From Parvularcula sp039822105 (GTDB taxonomy: Bacteria; Pseudomonadota; Alphaproteobacteria; Caulobacterales; Parvularculaceae): DNA of 64,000 bases. The stretch is taken from contig JBCBMW010000013.1 of the NCBI GenBank assembly GCA_039822105.1, positions 1 to 64,000 on the forward strand, written 5' to 3'. The translations under genes were made by a program, and so were the position numbers. The notes beneath the pieces are model-generated. The model saw only the letters and a list, made by a program, of their open reading frames with translations. It ran no database searches and was not told the origin of the DNA. This document shows, one piece after another, positions 44,116-52,776 of the stretch. Positions within the stretch are counted from its first letter, which is position 1. Each line of letters starts with the position of its first letter.

Positions 44116-45162
44116 ATGAATATCGAGAACGCCCAGCGTTACTATGGGCAGGTTTTGCAAGGCTCGTCCGACCTGCGCACTGATGCGTGCTGCACAGCAG
44201 AAGCACCGCCACCATCCATCCGCGCCGCCATGGCCAATGTCCACGAAGAGGTGTCGGGCCGTTACTATGGCTGCGGGCTGGTTGCGCCAGAGGCAATGAA
44301 GGGTCTTTCGGTTCTCGATCTCGGTTCGGGCTCCGGCCAAGACGCTTATGTGCTGGCGCAGCTCGTGGGTGCCGAAGGCCGGGTTGTCGGTGTTGATGCG
44401 ACGCCGGAGCAGCTGGCTGTCGCGAACGAGCATAAAGAATGGCATGCGGAGAAATTCGGCTACGCCAATGTTGAGTTCCTCGAGGGCAATATCGAGCAGC
44501 TTGAGGATCTCGACCTCGAGCCAAGCAGTTTTGACGTCATTGTCTCGAACTGCGTGATCAACCTCGTCCAGGATAAGGGCGCGGTGTTCCGCGGTGCCCA
44601 TAAACTCCTGAAGCCCGGCGGCGAGATCTATTTCTCTGACGTCTATGTCGATCGCCGTGTGCCCCATGAGCTCACCCAAGACCCTGTGCTGCACGGCGAA
44701 TGCCTTTCCGGTGCTCTTTATTGGGGCGATTTCGATCGGGTGGCGAAGGAGTCGGGTTTTGGTGACCCGCGTCTGGTGACCGATCGTCCGCTCGCCATTG
44801 GGGACCCCCAGGTGCAGGCGAAGGTTGATGGCTTTCAGTTCTTCTCCGCCACCTATCGTCTCTTCAAGCTCGATGACCTCGAGCCACAATGCGAGGACTA
44901 CGGACAAGCGGTCCGGTATCTTGGCACGGTCGAAGGCATGGAGAAGGCCTTCGCCCTTGATAACCATCACTATATGGAAGCAGGGCGCGTGTTCCCCGTT
45001 TGCGGCAACACATGGCGCATGCTGAAGGATACGCGGTTCGCTCGTCATTTCGAGTTCTACGGCGATTTCTCCAAGCATTTCGGTATCTTCGAGGGTTGCG
45101 GCGTCGAGATTCCTTATAAGGACAACTCTACCGATCCCGATGCATCCAGTGGCTGCTGCTAA
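44116..45162 (+). CDS. arsM: Arsenite S-adenosylmethionine methyltransferase
   Basis: Methylates As(III) with SAM. The 348-residue protein has a Rossmann SAM site VLDLGSGSGQDAYVLAQL (about 74). The cysteines used by ArsM to bind arsenic are present: Cys25/Cys26 in DACCTAE, Cys146 in SNCVINL and Cys196 in GECLSGALYW. A C-terminal GCC pair (347-348) is an extra. AGAGGA lies nine bases before ATG 44116. The SDR gene follows by two bases, so arsM starts an operon with the SDR and two glycosyltransferases. That set suggests that methylated arsenic is built into an organoarsenical, rather than only detoxified. Confidence 0.93.
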   Translation: MNIENAQRYYGQVLQGSSDLRTDACCTAEAPPPSIRAAMANVHEEVSGRYYGCGLVAPEAMKGLSVLDLGSGSGQDAYVLAQLVGAEGRVVGVDATPEQLAVANEHKEWHAEKFGYANVEFLEGNIEQLEDLDLEPSSFDVIVSNCVINLVQDKGAVFRGAHKLLKPGGEIYFSDVYVDRRVPHELTQDPVLHGECLSGALYWGDFDRVAKESGFGDPRLVTDRPLAIGDPQVQAKVDGFQFFSATYRLFKLDDLEPQCEDYGQAVRYLGTVEGMEKAFALDNHHYMEAGRVFPVCGNTWRMLKDTRFARHFEFYGDFSKHFGIFEGCGVEIPYKDNSTDPDASSGCC

Positions 45163-45164
45163 CC

Positions 45165-46208
45165 ATGGCTGGACAAACAGTCCTGATCACCGGCGCTGCC
45201 GGGTTGCTCGGCGGTGAACTCACCGGGCAGCTTGTGGGCCGCGGGTTTGAGGTGATTGGCCTCGTCAACCGCAATCCTGAGATCTGCCGCAACGATCATT
45301 CCGTGGTCGAAGGGGTCGAGACGGTCAAAGGTGACATCACGGCCGCGCAGTTTGGTCTTGAGGCGGACGCCTGGGCCACGCTCGCTGCAAAGGTGGATCT
45401 GATCGTTCATTGTGCGGCCGTCACCGACTTTGCCGCAGAGTGGGATTTGCACCAGGCGGTTAATATCGACGGTACACAGCATGTTCTTGATCTTGCGGAA
45501 GCCGCCGGCGCTGGCCTCGTTCATGTCAGCACTGCCTATGTGTGTGGTGACCGCGAGGGCATGATCCTTGAGAGCGAGCTAGAGGCGGGGCAAGGCTTCA
45601 CCAACGGCTACGAGAAGAGCAAGAACGAAGCTGAGCGGATGGTGCGCGATGGCACCGTGCCCTTTGCGATCGCGCGCCCTAGCATCGTCCTGGGTGACCA
45701 TGCCGAAGGACGGACCCGGAGCTTTGATACGATCTATCCGATCATCAAGGTGCTGACAGAAGGCCGGGTTACGGTGATGCCCGCGAGGCCGTGGGCGACC
45801 CTCGATATCGTGCCGATCGACTATGTTTGCGACGGTATCGTCCGCATGGTCGAGGGTTTTGAGAGGGCCAAAGGACAGACCTTCCATCTGGTGGGTTCCT
45901 CGCCCATGCCGCTCGATGCCTTTTCTCGTACCGCGCCGAAGTTCGAAGGGCTCCATCATCCTGATTTTGTCGATCCTGATGCGTTTGATCTGGCGGCATT
46001 GCCGTCATCCGAGCGACGTTTCTTTCAGCGCGGCGCTGAGATCTACGCACGCTATTTCACGCGCAATCCGCGCTTCGATGACCGGGCCTATCGCGCTTTT
46101 TCTGGTACAGAGCCGCCGCTTACGGAAGATCTGTGGTGGGAGCGCCTGGTGAGCTACGCGATGGATGTGGGCTTCATCAAGCCGCGTAAGAAAACGACCG
46201 CGGCGTAG
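45165..46208 (+). CDS. NAD(P)-dependent SDR of the extended/thioester-reductase type
   Basis: 347 residues. The Rossmann motif TGAAGLLGGELTGQL begins at residue 8, and the catalytic Tyr-Lys pair is in GYEKSKNEAE (about 145). VSTAYVCG provides the catalytic Ser/Thr. The SDR-e or male-sterility-like layout suits a sugar-nucleotide epimerase or an acyl reductase. Its place between arsM and the arsenosugar-type glycosyltransferases suggests it modifies the sugar. It starts two bases after the arsM stop and ends four bases before the next gene. Confidence 0.85.
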   Translation: MAGQTVLITGAAGLLGGELTGQLVGRGFEVIGLVNRNPEICRNDHSVVEGVETVKGDITAAQFGLEADAWATLAAKVDLIVHCAAVTDFAAEWDLHQAVNIDGTQHVLDLAEAAGAGLVHVSTAYVCGDREGMILESELEAGQGFTNGYEKSKNEAERMVRDGTVPFAIARPSIVLGDHAEGRTRSFDTIYPIIKVLTEGRVTVMPARPWATLDIVPIDYVCDGIVRMVEGFERAKGQTFHLVGSSPMPLDAFSRTAPKFEGLHHPDFVDPDAFDLAALPSSERRFFQRGAEIYARYFTRNPRFDDRAYRAFSGTEPPLTEDLWWERLVSYAMDVGFIKPRKKTTAA

Positions 46209-46212
46209 TCTC

Positions 46213-46794
46213 GTGAGTGCACCACGTGTTGTGATCATGTGCCGTTACCCAGAGTCTGGGAAAGCCAAAACACGGCTGATCCCTGCTTTGGGTCCATGCG
46301 GCGCAGCAGAGATGCATAAGATCCTCGCTGAACGGACGGTGGCGACCGTACGGCAATCTGGGCTGCCATTCACCCTCTGGGGCACGGGCGGCGGCGAGGA
46401 ACAGTTTACCCAGTGGCTCGGCGATCTGACGTTTAAGGATCAACCGGACGGTGATCTTGGTGAGCGCCTGCTCGCCGCTGCTGAGGCTTATCCTGTGATC
46501 TTTCTTGGGACGGACATCCCCGATCTCAACTCCGATCACCTGAAGCAGGCCGCGAACGCCCTCGCCGACGGTGAGGCTGTGATAGGTCCGGCGGCTGATG
46601 GGGGGTATTGGCTCCTGGGTCTCCCTCAGCCAGCTGATGATCTTTTTTCAGGGATCGATTGGGGTACGGAGACGGTCTACGCAACAACGCGGTCGAAAAT
46701 GGACGCTTTGGGCATCGAGCCTGTCATTCTCGAAGAACTTCACGATCTCGACCGACCCGAAGACCTCGAACGTTGGCCTGACCTGCGCCCATGA
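46213..46794 (+). CDS. Glycosyltransferase of the TIGR04282/DUF2064 type (arsenosugar-associated)
   Basis: 193 residues from GTG 46213. The start VVIMCRYPESGKAKTRLIP is typical of the DUF2064 glycosyltransferase-A fold. FLGTDIPDLNSDHLKQA holds the DxP metal-site region, and GPAADGGYWLLGL the substrate loop. Family members commonly sit beside TIGR04283 glycosyltransferases and arsM. I infer nucleotide-sugar handling. GTG is chosen because it lies four bases after the previous stop. Its end overlaps the next gene as ATGA. Confidence 0.85.
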   Translation: MSAPRVVIMCRYPESGKAKTRLIPALGPCGAAEMHKILAERTVATVRQSGLPFTLWGTGGGEEQFTQWLGDLTFKDQPDGDLGERLLAAAEAYPVIFLGTDIPDLNSDHLKQAANALADGEAVIGPAADGGYWLLGLPQPADDLFSGIDWGTETVYATTRSKMDALGIEPVILEELHDLDRPEDLERWPDLRP

Positions 46795-47519
46795 CCGGCA
46801 TTTCGATCGTCATCCCCGCCCTTGACGAAGGCGAAGCATTGCCGCGGTTGATCCGCTGTCTTGCGACGCTTGATCCCCAGCCGGATGAAATCATTTTGGT
46901 TGATGGCGGCAGCTCCGATGACACGGTCGCGCTCGCCAACTATGCGGAATTCAAGGTTCTGCACCAGTCTCCTGCTGGCCGTGCCCGTCAGATCAACAAG
47001 GGTGTGGAGGCGGCCAGTCACGACGTTGTTTGCGTTCTGCACGCCGATACGATCTTACCTGACGATGCAGTGGCCGTGATGCAAAGGACGATGGCTGATG
47101 AAAAGACCGTCATGGCCGCGTTCATGGCGATTCTGACGGGTCCTGATCAGACCCGCTGGGTCACCAGCTTGCACAACTGGGCCAAGACCTGGTACGCGCC
47201 GCTGTTGTTCCGTCCGCACCTTTTTATCAAAGGCTGCCGTTTGTTCTTTGGCGATCATGCGATGTTTTTCCGGCGCCGGGCCTTTCTCGATGTTGGCGGG
47301 TGCGACCCTGAGATGATGGTGATGGAGGAAGCGGATCTTTGCGTCAAAATGACGGGTAAAGGCCGTATGCGTCTTTTGGACAGGATGGTGGCGACGTCCG
47401 ATCGTCGGGTTGCGGCATGGGGCGGGTTGAAGGCGAACTGGATCTACCTTCAAGTCGGCATCAAATGGGGCCTCGGCGTTCGTAAGCGCCTAGGCGATCA
47501 GTATCCCGACGTTCGCTAA
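46791..47519 (+). CDS. Family 2 glycosyltransferase of the TIGR04283 type (arsenosugar-associated)
   Basis: 242 residues. The GT2 signature SIVIPALDEGEALPRLIRCL and EIILVDGGSSDDT occupies residues about 2-45. HADT is the metal-site D-x-D-like motif (about 84). FFGDHAMFFRRRAFLDVGG is the acceptor region. There is a hydrophobic tail but no clear transmembrane anchor. TIGR04283 enzymes are known near arsM in arsenosugar clusters. The ATGA overlap with the previous gene supports one operon. Its stop overlaps the convergent glpK by four bases. Confidence 0.88.
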   Translation: MTGISIVIPALDEGEALPRLIRCLATLDPQPDEIILVDGGSSDDTVALANYAEFKVLHQSPAGRARQINKGVEAASHDVVCVLHADTILPDDAVAVMQRTMADEKTVMAAFMAILTGPDQTRWVTSLHNWAKTWYAPLLFRPHLFIKGCRLFFGDHAMFFRRRAFLDVGGCDPEMMVMEEADLCVKMTGKGRMRLLDRMVATSDRRVAAWGGLKANWIYLQVGIKWGLGVRKRLGDQYPDVR

Positions 47520-49006
47520 CGTCCTGCGACGGCGAGAACAGCATCAACGCAGCGGCGCCAGTGGCCGAGGCGCTTGCGCCGCTCATCCTCTTCCATCGCT
47601 GGCGTGAAACTCCGGTCCTTTGTCTGTTGTGCGCCTACGTCGCTCAAAGACGAGAAACGCCCCGCTTGTAGGAACGCGAGATAGGCTGCACCCAGCGCGG
47701 TCGTCTCCAGCACTTTCGGACGTTCCACGCTGACGCCCGCTATATCGGCGAGGCGCTGGACGAACCAATCGTTGGCTGCCATTCCGCCGTCAACGGACAA
47801 ACGCTCCGTGGTCAGGCCATCGGCTTCAATCGCTTGGAGGAGGTCGTGGGTCTGGTAGACCACACCCTCAAGCGCCGCCCTCGCCAACTCATCGGGGCCC
47901 GTTGAGCGGGTCATGCCAAAAACCGCGGCGCGCGCATGGGGCGACCAATAGGGCGCGCCCATCCCGGTGAAGGCAGGAACCATGATCACCTCTGCGTCCG
48001 GTTGCGCGCGCTCGGCCCGTTTGGCCGTCTCCGCCGCACTGGTAAGCAGTCCCATCTCGTCGCGAAGCCATTGGACGGCGGCACCGGCGATGAAGATTGA
48101 TCCTTCCACAGCATAAGTCGGCTCACCGTTGATCCGATAGGCCACAGTTGTCAAAAGACGGTGGGCGGATGGTTTGATCTCGCTTCCCGTGTTCACAACG
48201 ATGAAGCAGCCGGTGCCGTAGGTGCTCTTCATTTGCCCGGGTTCAAAGCAGGCCTGACCCACCGCGGCTCCTTGCTGATCCCCGACAATACTCAAGATAG
48301 GGAGCGTTTTCCCCAGCAGCTCTGTAGGCGTATCACCGAAATGCGCCGCGCTGTCGCGCACCTCAGGCAGCAGCGCCCTTGGCACGTTGAAGAGCTTCAG
48401 AAGGTCATCGTCCCAATCTTGCGCGGCGAGGCCGAAAAGACTGGTCCGGCAGGCATTTGTCGCGTCGGTGGCGTGGACGGCGCCGCCCGTCAGGTTCCAA
48501 AGCAGCCAGCTGTCGATGGTACCGACGGCAAGCTCACCTGCTTCGGCCCGCTCCCTTGCCCCTTCCACATTGCCCAGCAACCAAGCGATCTTTGACGCGG
48601 AGAAGTAAGGATCAAGGAGGAGCCCTGATCGTTCCATCACCAACGGTTCGTGCCCCGCATCAAACAGCGCCTGGCACGTGTCAGCGGTTCGTCTGTCTTG
48701 CCACACGATCGCGTTGTGAAGCGGTTCGCCCGTTGCTCGGTCCCACAGGACAACGGTCTCCCGTTGGTTGGTGATCCCGATACCGATGATCTTGTGACCT
48801 TGCGCCTCGGCTTTTGCCAGTGTCGCTCGCGCGGTGGACAGGACAGTGGCCCAGATCGCTTTCGGATCGTGCTCAACATGGCCGTCTGCGGGGTAGATCT
48901 GCGGGAACTCTTCCTGCGCCGATGCGAGAATTGCTCCGTCTGCCGAGAAGGCGATCGTCCGGCTCGATGTCGTGCCCTGGTCGATGGAGAGAATGGCGTC
49001 GGTCAT
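47516..49006 (-). CDS. glpK: Glycerol kinase
   Basis: Phosphorylates glycerol to sn-glycerol-3-phosphate. The 496-residue length is standard. The FGGY-kinase N-terminus is ILSIDQGTTSSRTIAF and GIGITNQRETVVLWDR. The central GDQQGAAVGQ (about 260) and the C-terminal LSVDGGMAANDWFVQ are present. ATG 49006 is chosen because the family begins MTDAILSIDQGTT. glpD lies 12 kb away and no glpF is adjacent. A 7-4-7 inverted repeat 20 bases upstream matches the one at glpD, so both are probably under the same GlpR-like regulator. Confidence 0.96.
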   Translation of the reverse strand: MTDAILSIDQGTTSSRTIAFSADGAILASAQEEFPQIYPADGHVEHDPKAIWATVLSTARATLAKAEAQGHKIIGIGITNQRETVVLWDRATGEPLHNAIVWQDRRTADTCQALFDAGHEPLVMERSGLLLDPYFSASKIAWLLGNVEGARERAEAGELAVGTIDSWLLWNLTGGAVHATDATNACRTSLFGLAAQDWDDDLLKLFNVPRALLPEVRDSAAHFGDTPTELLGKTLPILSIVGDQQGAAVGQACFEPGQMKSTYGTGCFIVVNTGSEIKPSAHRLLTTVAYRINGEPTYAVEGSIFIAGAAVQWLRDEMGLLTSAAETAKRAERAQPDAEVIMVPAFTGMGAPYWSPHARAAVFGMTRSTGPDELARAALEGVVYQTHDLLQAIEADGLTTERLSVDGGMAANDWFVQRLADIAGVSVERPKVLETTALGAAYLAFLQAGRFSSLSDVGAQQTKDRSFTPAMEEDERRKRLGHWRRCVDAVLAVAGR

Positions 49007-49026
49007 GGGGCTCGGCTCCGGAAGAC

Positions 49027-49044
49027 ATGTTGGAAAATGAACAG
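49027..49044. promoter_or_regulatory. GlpR-type operator candidate upstream of glpK
   Basis: ATGTTGG-AAAA-TGAACAG: 7-base arms and a 4-base spacer, with 5 of 7 and 6 of 7 matches to the glpD arms ATGTTCA and TGAACAT. E. coli GlpR sites have the same TGTTCG-N4-CGAACA architecture. It lies 20 bases before the glpK ATG. Confidence 0.5.
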
Positions 49045-49215
49045 GCGGCGGTCCTCCCACAGCTCATCGGAAAGGTCACGACATGAGTTCATCGGAAGGC
49101 CGGGCCGCGAGGACCTTTTGCGCTTCGGCCAGAGATCGCCTACACCCGCGGGGACGGGCGCCTGGCGCCACGAACCCTATGAAAGAGCTCAAGAATTAGA
49201 GCCGATGGAGGACAC

Positions 49216-50712
49216 ATGCGGACCATCCAGCACCTGGTGAATGGAAAGTCGACGCCGCTCACATCCGATCGCACAAGCGATGTTTACAACCCTAACACCG
49301 GCCAAGTGCAGGCGCGTGTCATGCTCGCCTCAGCGGCTGATATGGCGACTGCGGTCGAGGCCGCAAAAGCTGCGCAGCCAGGCTGGGCCGCGCAGAACCC
49401 GCAACGTCGCGCGCGTGTTCTCTTCCGCTTCAAAGAGCTGCTCGAAGCAAACATGGATGAGCTCGCCGAACTCCTTTCCTCAGAGCACGGTAAAGTTGTT
49501 GCGGACAGCCGAGGGGACGTTCAGCGCGGCCTGGAGGTCATCGAGTTTGCGTGCGGCATTCCGCATCTTTTGAAAGGTGAGTATACCGAGGCCGCCGGGA
49601 CAGGCATCGACGTCTATTCTATGCGTCAACCCTTGGGTGTCGTCGCGGGCATCACGCCGTTCAACTTTCCTGCGATGATCCCGATGTGGATGTTCGGTAT
49701 GGCGATCGCCTGCGGGAACACCTTTATCCTGAAGCCATCGGAGAAAGACCCTTCGGTTCCCGTCCGGTTGGCGGAGTTGATGCTCGAAGCCGGCGCACCC
49801 GAAGGCGTCTTGAACGTCGTTCATGGTGACAAAGAGGCTGTCGACGCGATCCTAACGCACCCTGACATTTCGGCGGTGAGCTTTGTCGGCTCTTCCGATA
49901 TCGCGCAGTATGTCTACAGCACGGGCACGGCTCACGGCAAACGGGTTCAGGCCATGGGCGGGGCCAAGAACCACGGCATCATCCTGCCTGATGCCGATAT
50001 GGAGCAGACCGTGAAAGACATGGTCGGCGCAGCGTTTGGATCCGCCGGGGAACGCTGCATGGCTCTTCCCGTCGCTGTGCCTGTGGGCGAGGATACGGCC
50101 GACCGCTTCATCGGCATGATGACGGACGAAATCAGCAAGCTGAAAATCGGTGTCTCGACGGACGCCGATGCGCATTTTGGTCCTGTCGTCAGTGCGGCCC
50201 ATCGCAAGCGGATCGAGGACTATATCGCCATGGGTCAGGAGGAAGGCGCCAACCTTGTGGTCGATGGTCGAGGCGTGAGCCTCCAAGGCCACGAAGACGG
50301 CTTCTTCATCGGCCCGTCCTTGTTCGACAATGTGACGCCAGACATGAAGAGTTACCAGGACGAGATCTTCGGTCCGGTGCTCCAGGTGGTGCGTGCCTCC
50401 AGCGCGGAGGAAGCGATGAATCTGCCTTCGGAGCATCAGTACGGAAACGGTGTGGCGATCTTCACCCGTGACGGCGGCGCAGCCCGTGACTTCGCCAAGT
50501 CCGTCAATGTTGGCATGGTGGGGATCAATGTGCCGATCCCTGTGCCCGTTAGCTATCACACTTTTGGCGGCTGGAAGCGGTCGGCCTTTGGTGACGTCAA
50601 TCAGCACGGCCCCGAGGGCGTGCGGTTCTACACCAAGATCAAGACCGTAACCCAGCGCTGGCCATCGGGCAGTGTCGGCGACCAGTCGTTCATCATCCCG
50701 ACGATGTCGTAA
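49216..50712 (+). CDS. mmsA: Methylmalonate-semialdehyde dehydrogenase (CoA-acylating)
   Basis: Oxidises methylmalonate semialdehyde to propionyl-CoA in valine catabolism. The 498-residue ALDH has FNFPAMIPMWMFGMAIACGN (about 155), the catalytic Cys281 in SAGERCMALP, and the C-terminal TFGGWKRSAFGD. MmsA-specific loss of the usual general-base glutamate (QAMGGAKNHGIIL in place of ELGGKN) fits. GGAGG precedes the ATG. The acyl-CoA dehydrogenase and mmsB follow closely, so the three form one operon. Confidence 0.95.
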   Translation: MRTIQHLVNGKSTPLTSDRTSDVYNPNTGQVQARVMLASAADMATAVEAAKAAQPGWAAQNPQRRARVLFRFKELLEANMDELAELLSSEHGKVVADSRGDVQRGLEVIEFACGIPHLLKGEYTEAAGTGIDVYSMRQPLGVVAGITPFNFPAMIPMWMFGMAIACGNTFILKPSEKDPSVPVRLAELMLEAGAPEGVLNVVHGDKEAVDAILTHPDISAVSFVGSSDIAQYVYSTGTAHGKRVQAMGGAKNHGIILPDADMEQTVKDMVGAAFGSAGERCMALPVAVPVGEDTADRFIGMMTDEISKLKIGVSTDADAHFGPVVSAAHRKRIEDYIAMGQEEGANLVVDGRGVSLQGHEDGFFIGPSLFDNVTPDMKSYQDEIFGPVLQVVRASSAEEAMNLPSEHQYGNGVAIFTRDGGAARDFAKSVNVGMVGINVPIPVPVSYHTFGGWKRSAFGDVNQHGPEGVRFYTKIKTVTQRWPSGSVGDQSFIIPTMS

Positions 50713-50724
50713 GGAGGCATCATC

Positions 50725-51867
50725 ATGCCACTGACAGAAGAACAACATATGATCGTCGATACGGCGGCGGGCTTCACGCGCGATCGGCTCCGTCCGAATG
50801 CGGCGCGCTGGGAAGAGGAGAAGAACCTCGACCGCGATATCTTGAAGGAGCTGGGCGGCCTCGGCTTTGGCGGCATCTACACCCGCGAAGACATTGGCGG
50901 CTCGGCGCTCACGCGGCTGGACGCGGTCCTGGTGTTCGAAGAGCTGGCCAAAGGCTGCATCAGCCATTCGACCTTTCTTTCGATCCATAACATGGCGACC
51001 TGGATGGTCGACAATTTCGCTCGGGACGATCTGCGATCAGCTTACGGACCACAGCTGACGGCCGTCGATCTCATAGCCTCCTACTGTCTGACGGAGCCTG
51101 GTGCTGGTTCGGATGCTGCGAGCCTCAAAACGTCCGCCAAACGCGACGGTGACGACTATGTCTTGAACGGCGCCAAGGCCTTCATCTCCGGCGCGGGATT
51201 CTCCGACGTCTACATCGTCATGGCACGGACGGGTGACAACGGACCAAAGGGCATCAGCTGTTTCTTGGTCGAAAAAGATACACCAGGCCTCTCGTTTGGC
51301 AAAGCTGAGAAGAAGATGGGTTGGCACGCCCAACCGACCCGCATGGTGATGTTTGACGATTGCCGCATCCCCGAGCGGAACCGTCTGGGTGAAGAGGGTG
51401 AGGGCTTCACTTTTGCCATGAAGGGGCTCGATGGCGGGCGGCTCAACATCGCAGCAGCCTCGCTTGGCGGAGCTGAGGAAGCCATCAACCGCGCCTTGGC
51501 TTACGCTCAAGAGCGTAGCCAGTTCGGCAGTGCGATTGCTGATTTTCAGGCCACGCAGTTTAAGCTCGCTGATATGGCCACCGAGATCGAGGCGGGCCGG
51601 GAGCTGCTCTACGAGGCTGCACGTAAGCTCGATGCCCGTGACCCCGGCGCGACCTCGTCTTGCGCGATGGCCAAGCGGTTTGTCACCGACATGGCCTTCA
51701 AGGTCGCCAACGATGCGCTGCAAATCCACGGCGGCTACGGGTATCTCGCTGACTACGAGGTGGAACGGATCGTCCGTGATCTCCGTGTGCACCAGATCCT
51801 TGAGGGCACAAACGAAGTGATGCGGGTCATCATTTCGCGGAAGCTCTTGAGCGACAATCGGCGTTAG
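50725..51867 (+). CDS. Isobutyryl-CoA dehydrogenase-like acyl-CoA dehydrogenase
   Basis: A 380-residue FAD-dependent acyl-CoA dehydrogenase. The FAD-binding CLTEPGAGSDAASLKTSA (about 115), GWHAQPTRMVMFDDCRIP and the C-terminal HQILEGTNEVMRVII are present. Between mmsA and mmsB it should oxidise isobutyryl-CoA in valine degradation. Family members differ mainly in substrate, so the substrate is inferred from context. It starts 12 bases after mmsA with AGGAGG, and mmsB starts nine bases later. Confidence 0.9.
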   Translation: MPLTEEQHMIVDTAAGFTRDRLRPNAARWEEEKNLDRDILKELGGLGFGGIYTREDIGGSALTRLDAVLVFEELAKGCISHSTFLSIHNMATWMVDNFARDDLRSAYGPQLTAVDLIASYCLTEPGAGSDAASLKTSAKRDGDDYVLNGAKAFISGAGFSDVYIVMARTGDNGPKGISCFLVEKDTPGLSFGKAEKKMGWHAQPTRMVMFDDCRIPERNRLGEEGEGFTFAMKGLDGGRLNIAAASLGGAEEAINRALAYAQERSQFGSAIADFQATQFKLADMATEIEAGRELLYEAARKLDARDPGATSSCAMAKRFVTDMAFKVANDALQIHGGYGYLADYEVERIVRDLRVHQILEGTNEVMRVIISRKLLSDNRR

Positions 51868-51876
51868 GGGGTCATC

Positions 51877-52776
51877 ATGACAGAGACGATTTTGTTTGTG
51901 GGCCTTGGCAATATGGGTTCTGGCATGGCCGCAAACCTTGTGAAGGCTGGCCACCGGGTTTTGGCGCATGACCTTTCGCCAGACGCCGTGGGAGCTGCGG
52001 TTGCGAAGGGTGCCGAGGCTTCTGGTCCGCTAACGGAACTTGATGCTTCAGTCGTGACCACCGTGATCACGATGCTCCCATCCGGCAAGCACGTGTCTAA
52101 GGTCTATCTTGAGGACATGCCCCAGTCGTTGCCGATGGGGACGCTCAACATCGATTGCTCGACTATCGATGTTCCCACCGCACGTAGCCTCGGCGAAGGC
52201 GCCATCGCGCGCGGATTTCCGATGGTCGATGCTCCCGTTTCCGGCGGGGTTGCGGCGGCGGAGGCTGGTACACTGACCTTTATGGTTGGTGGCCGAGACG
52301 AGGACTTTGAACGGGCGAAACCCATTCTCGAGGCGATGGGCTCACGCGTCTTCCACGCCGGTGCCAATGGCAACGGCCAGGCAGCGAAGATCGCCAACAA
52401 CATGCTGCTGGCGATCTCAATGATCGGAACCTGTGAAGCCTTTGCTTTGGCGGAGAAGTTGGGGCTCGATGCCCAAACCTTCTACGACATATCATCCACC
52501 GCATCCGGACAATGTTGGTCCATGACGTCTTACTGTCCTGCGCCTGGCCCCGTTCCCGCGGCGCCGTCAAACCGGGACTACCAGCCGGGGTTCGCCGCGG
52601 CGATGATGCTCAAGGACCTGCGCCTTGCATCAGACGCGGCCGAAGGGGCAGGTAGCGCCATCCCTCTCGGTGCCCACGCCAAAGAGATCTATGAGGCCAT
52701 CGCGGAAGGCGGGGCAGGGGACCGGGACTTTTCGGTCGTTCTACCTATGCTGAAAGACGGTACCCTGACGGGTTAG
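51877..52776 (+). CDS. mmsB: 3-hydroxyisobutyrate dehydrogenase
   Basis: Oxidises 3-hydroxyisobutyrate to methylmalonate semialdehyde, feeding MmsA. The 299-residue beta-hydroxyacid dehydrogenase has FVGLGNMGSGMAANLVKAGH (NAD site), DAPVSGGVAAAEAGTL (substrate loop, about 118) and the catalytic Lys171 in AKIANNM. Length is normal. No enoyl-CoA hydratase or hydroxyisobutyryl-CoA hydrolase lies in the window, so the pathway is incomplete here. The end overlaps the convergent egtB by four bases. Confidence 0.94.
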   Translation: MTETILFVGLGNMGSGMAANLVKAGHRVLAHDLSPDAVGAAVAKGAEASGPLTELDASVVTTVITMLPSGKHVSKVYLEDMPQSLPMGTLNIDCSTIDVPTARSLGEGAIARGFPMVDAPVSGGVAAAEAGTLTFMVGGRDEDFERAKPILEAMGSRVFHAGANGNGQAAKIANNMLLAISMIGTCEAFALAEKLGLDAQTFYDISSTASGQCWSMTSYCPAPGPVPAAPSNRDYQPGFAAAMMLKDLRLASDAAEGAGSAIPLGAHAKEIYEAIAEGGAGDRDFSVVLPMLKDGTLTG

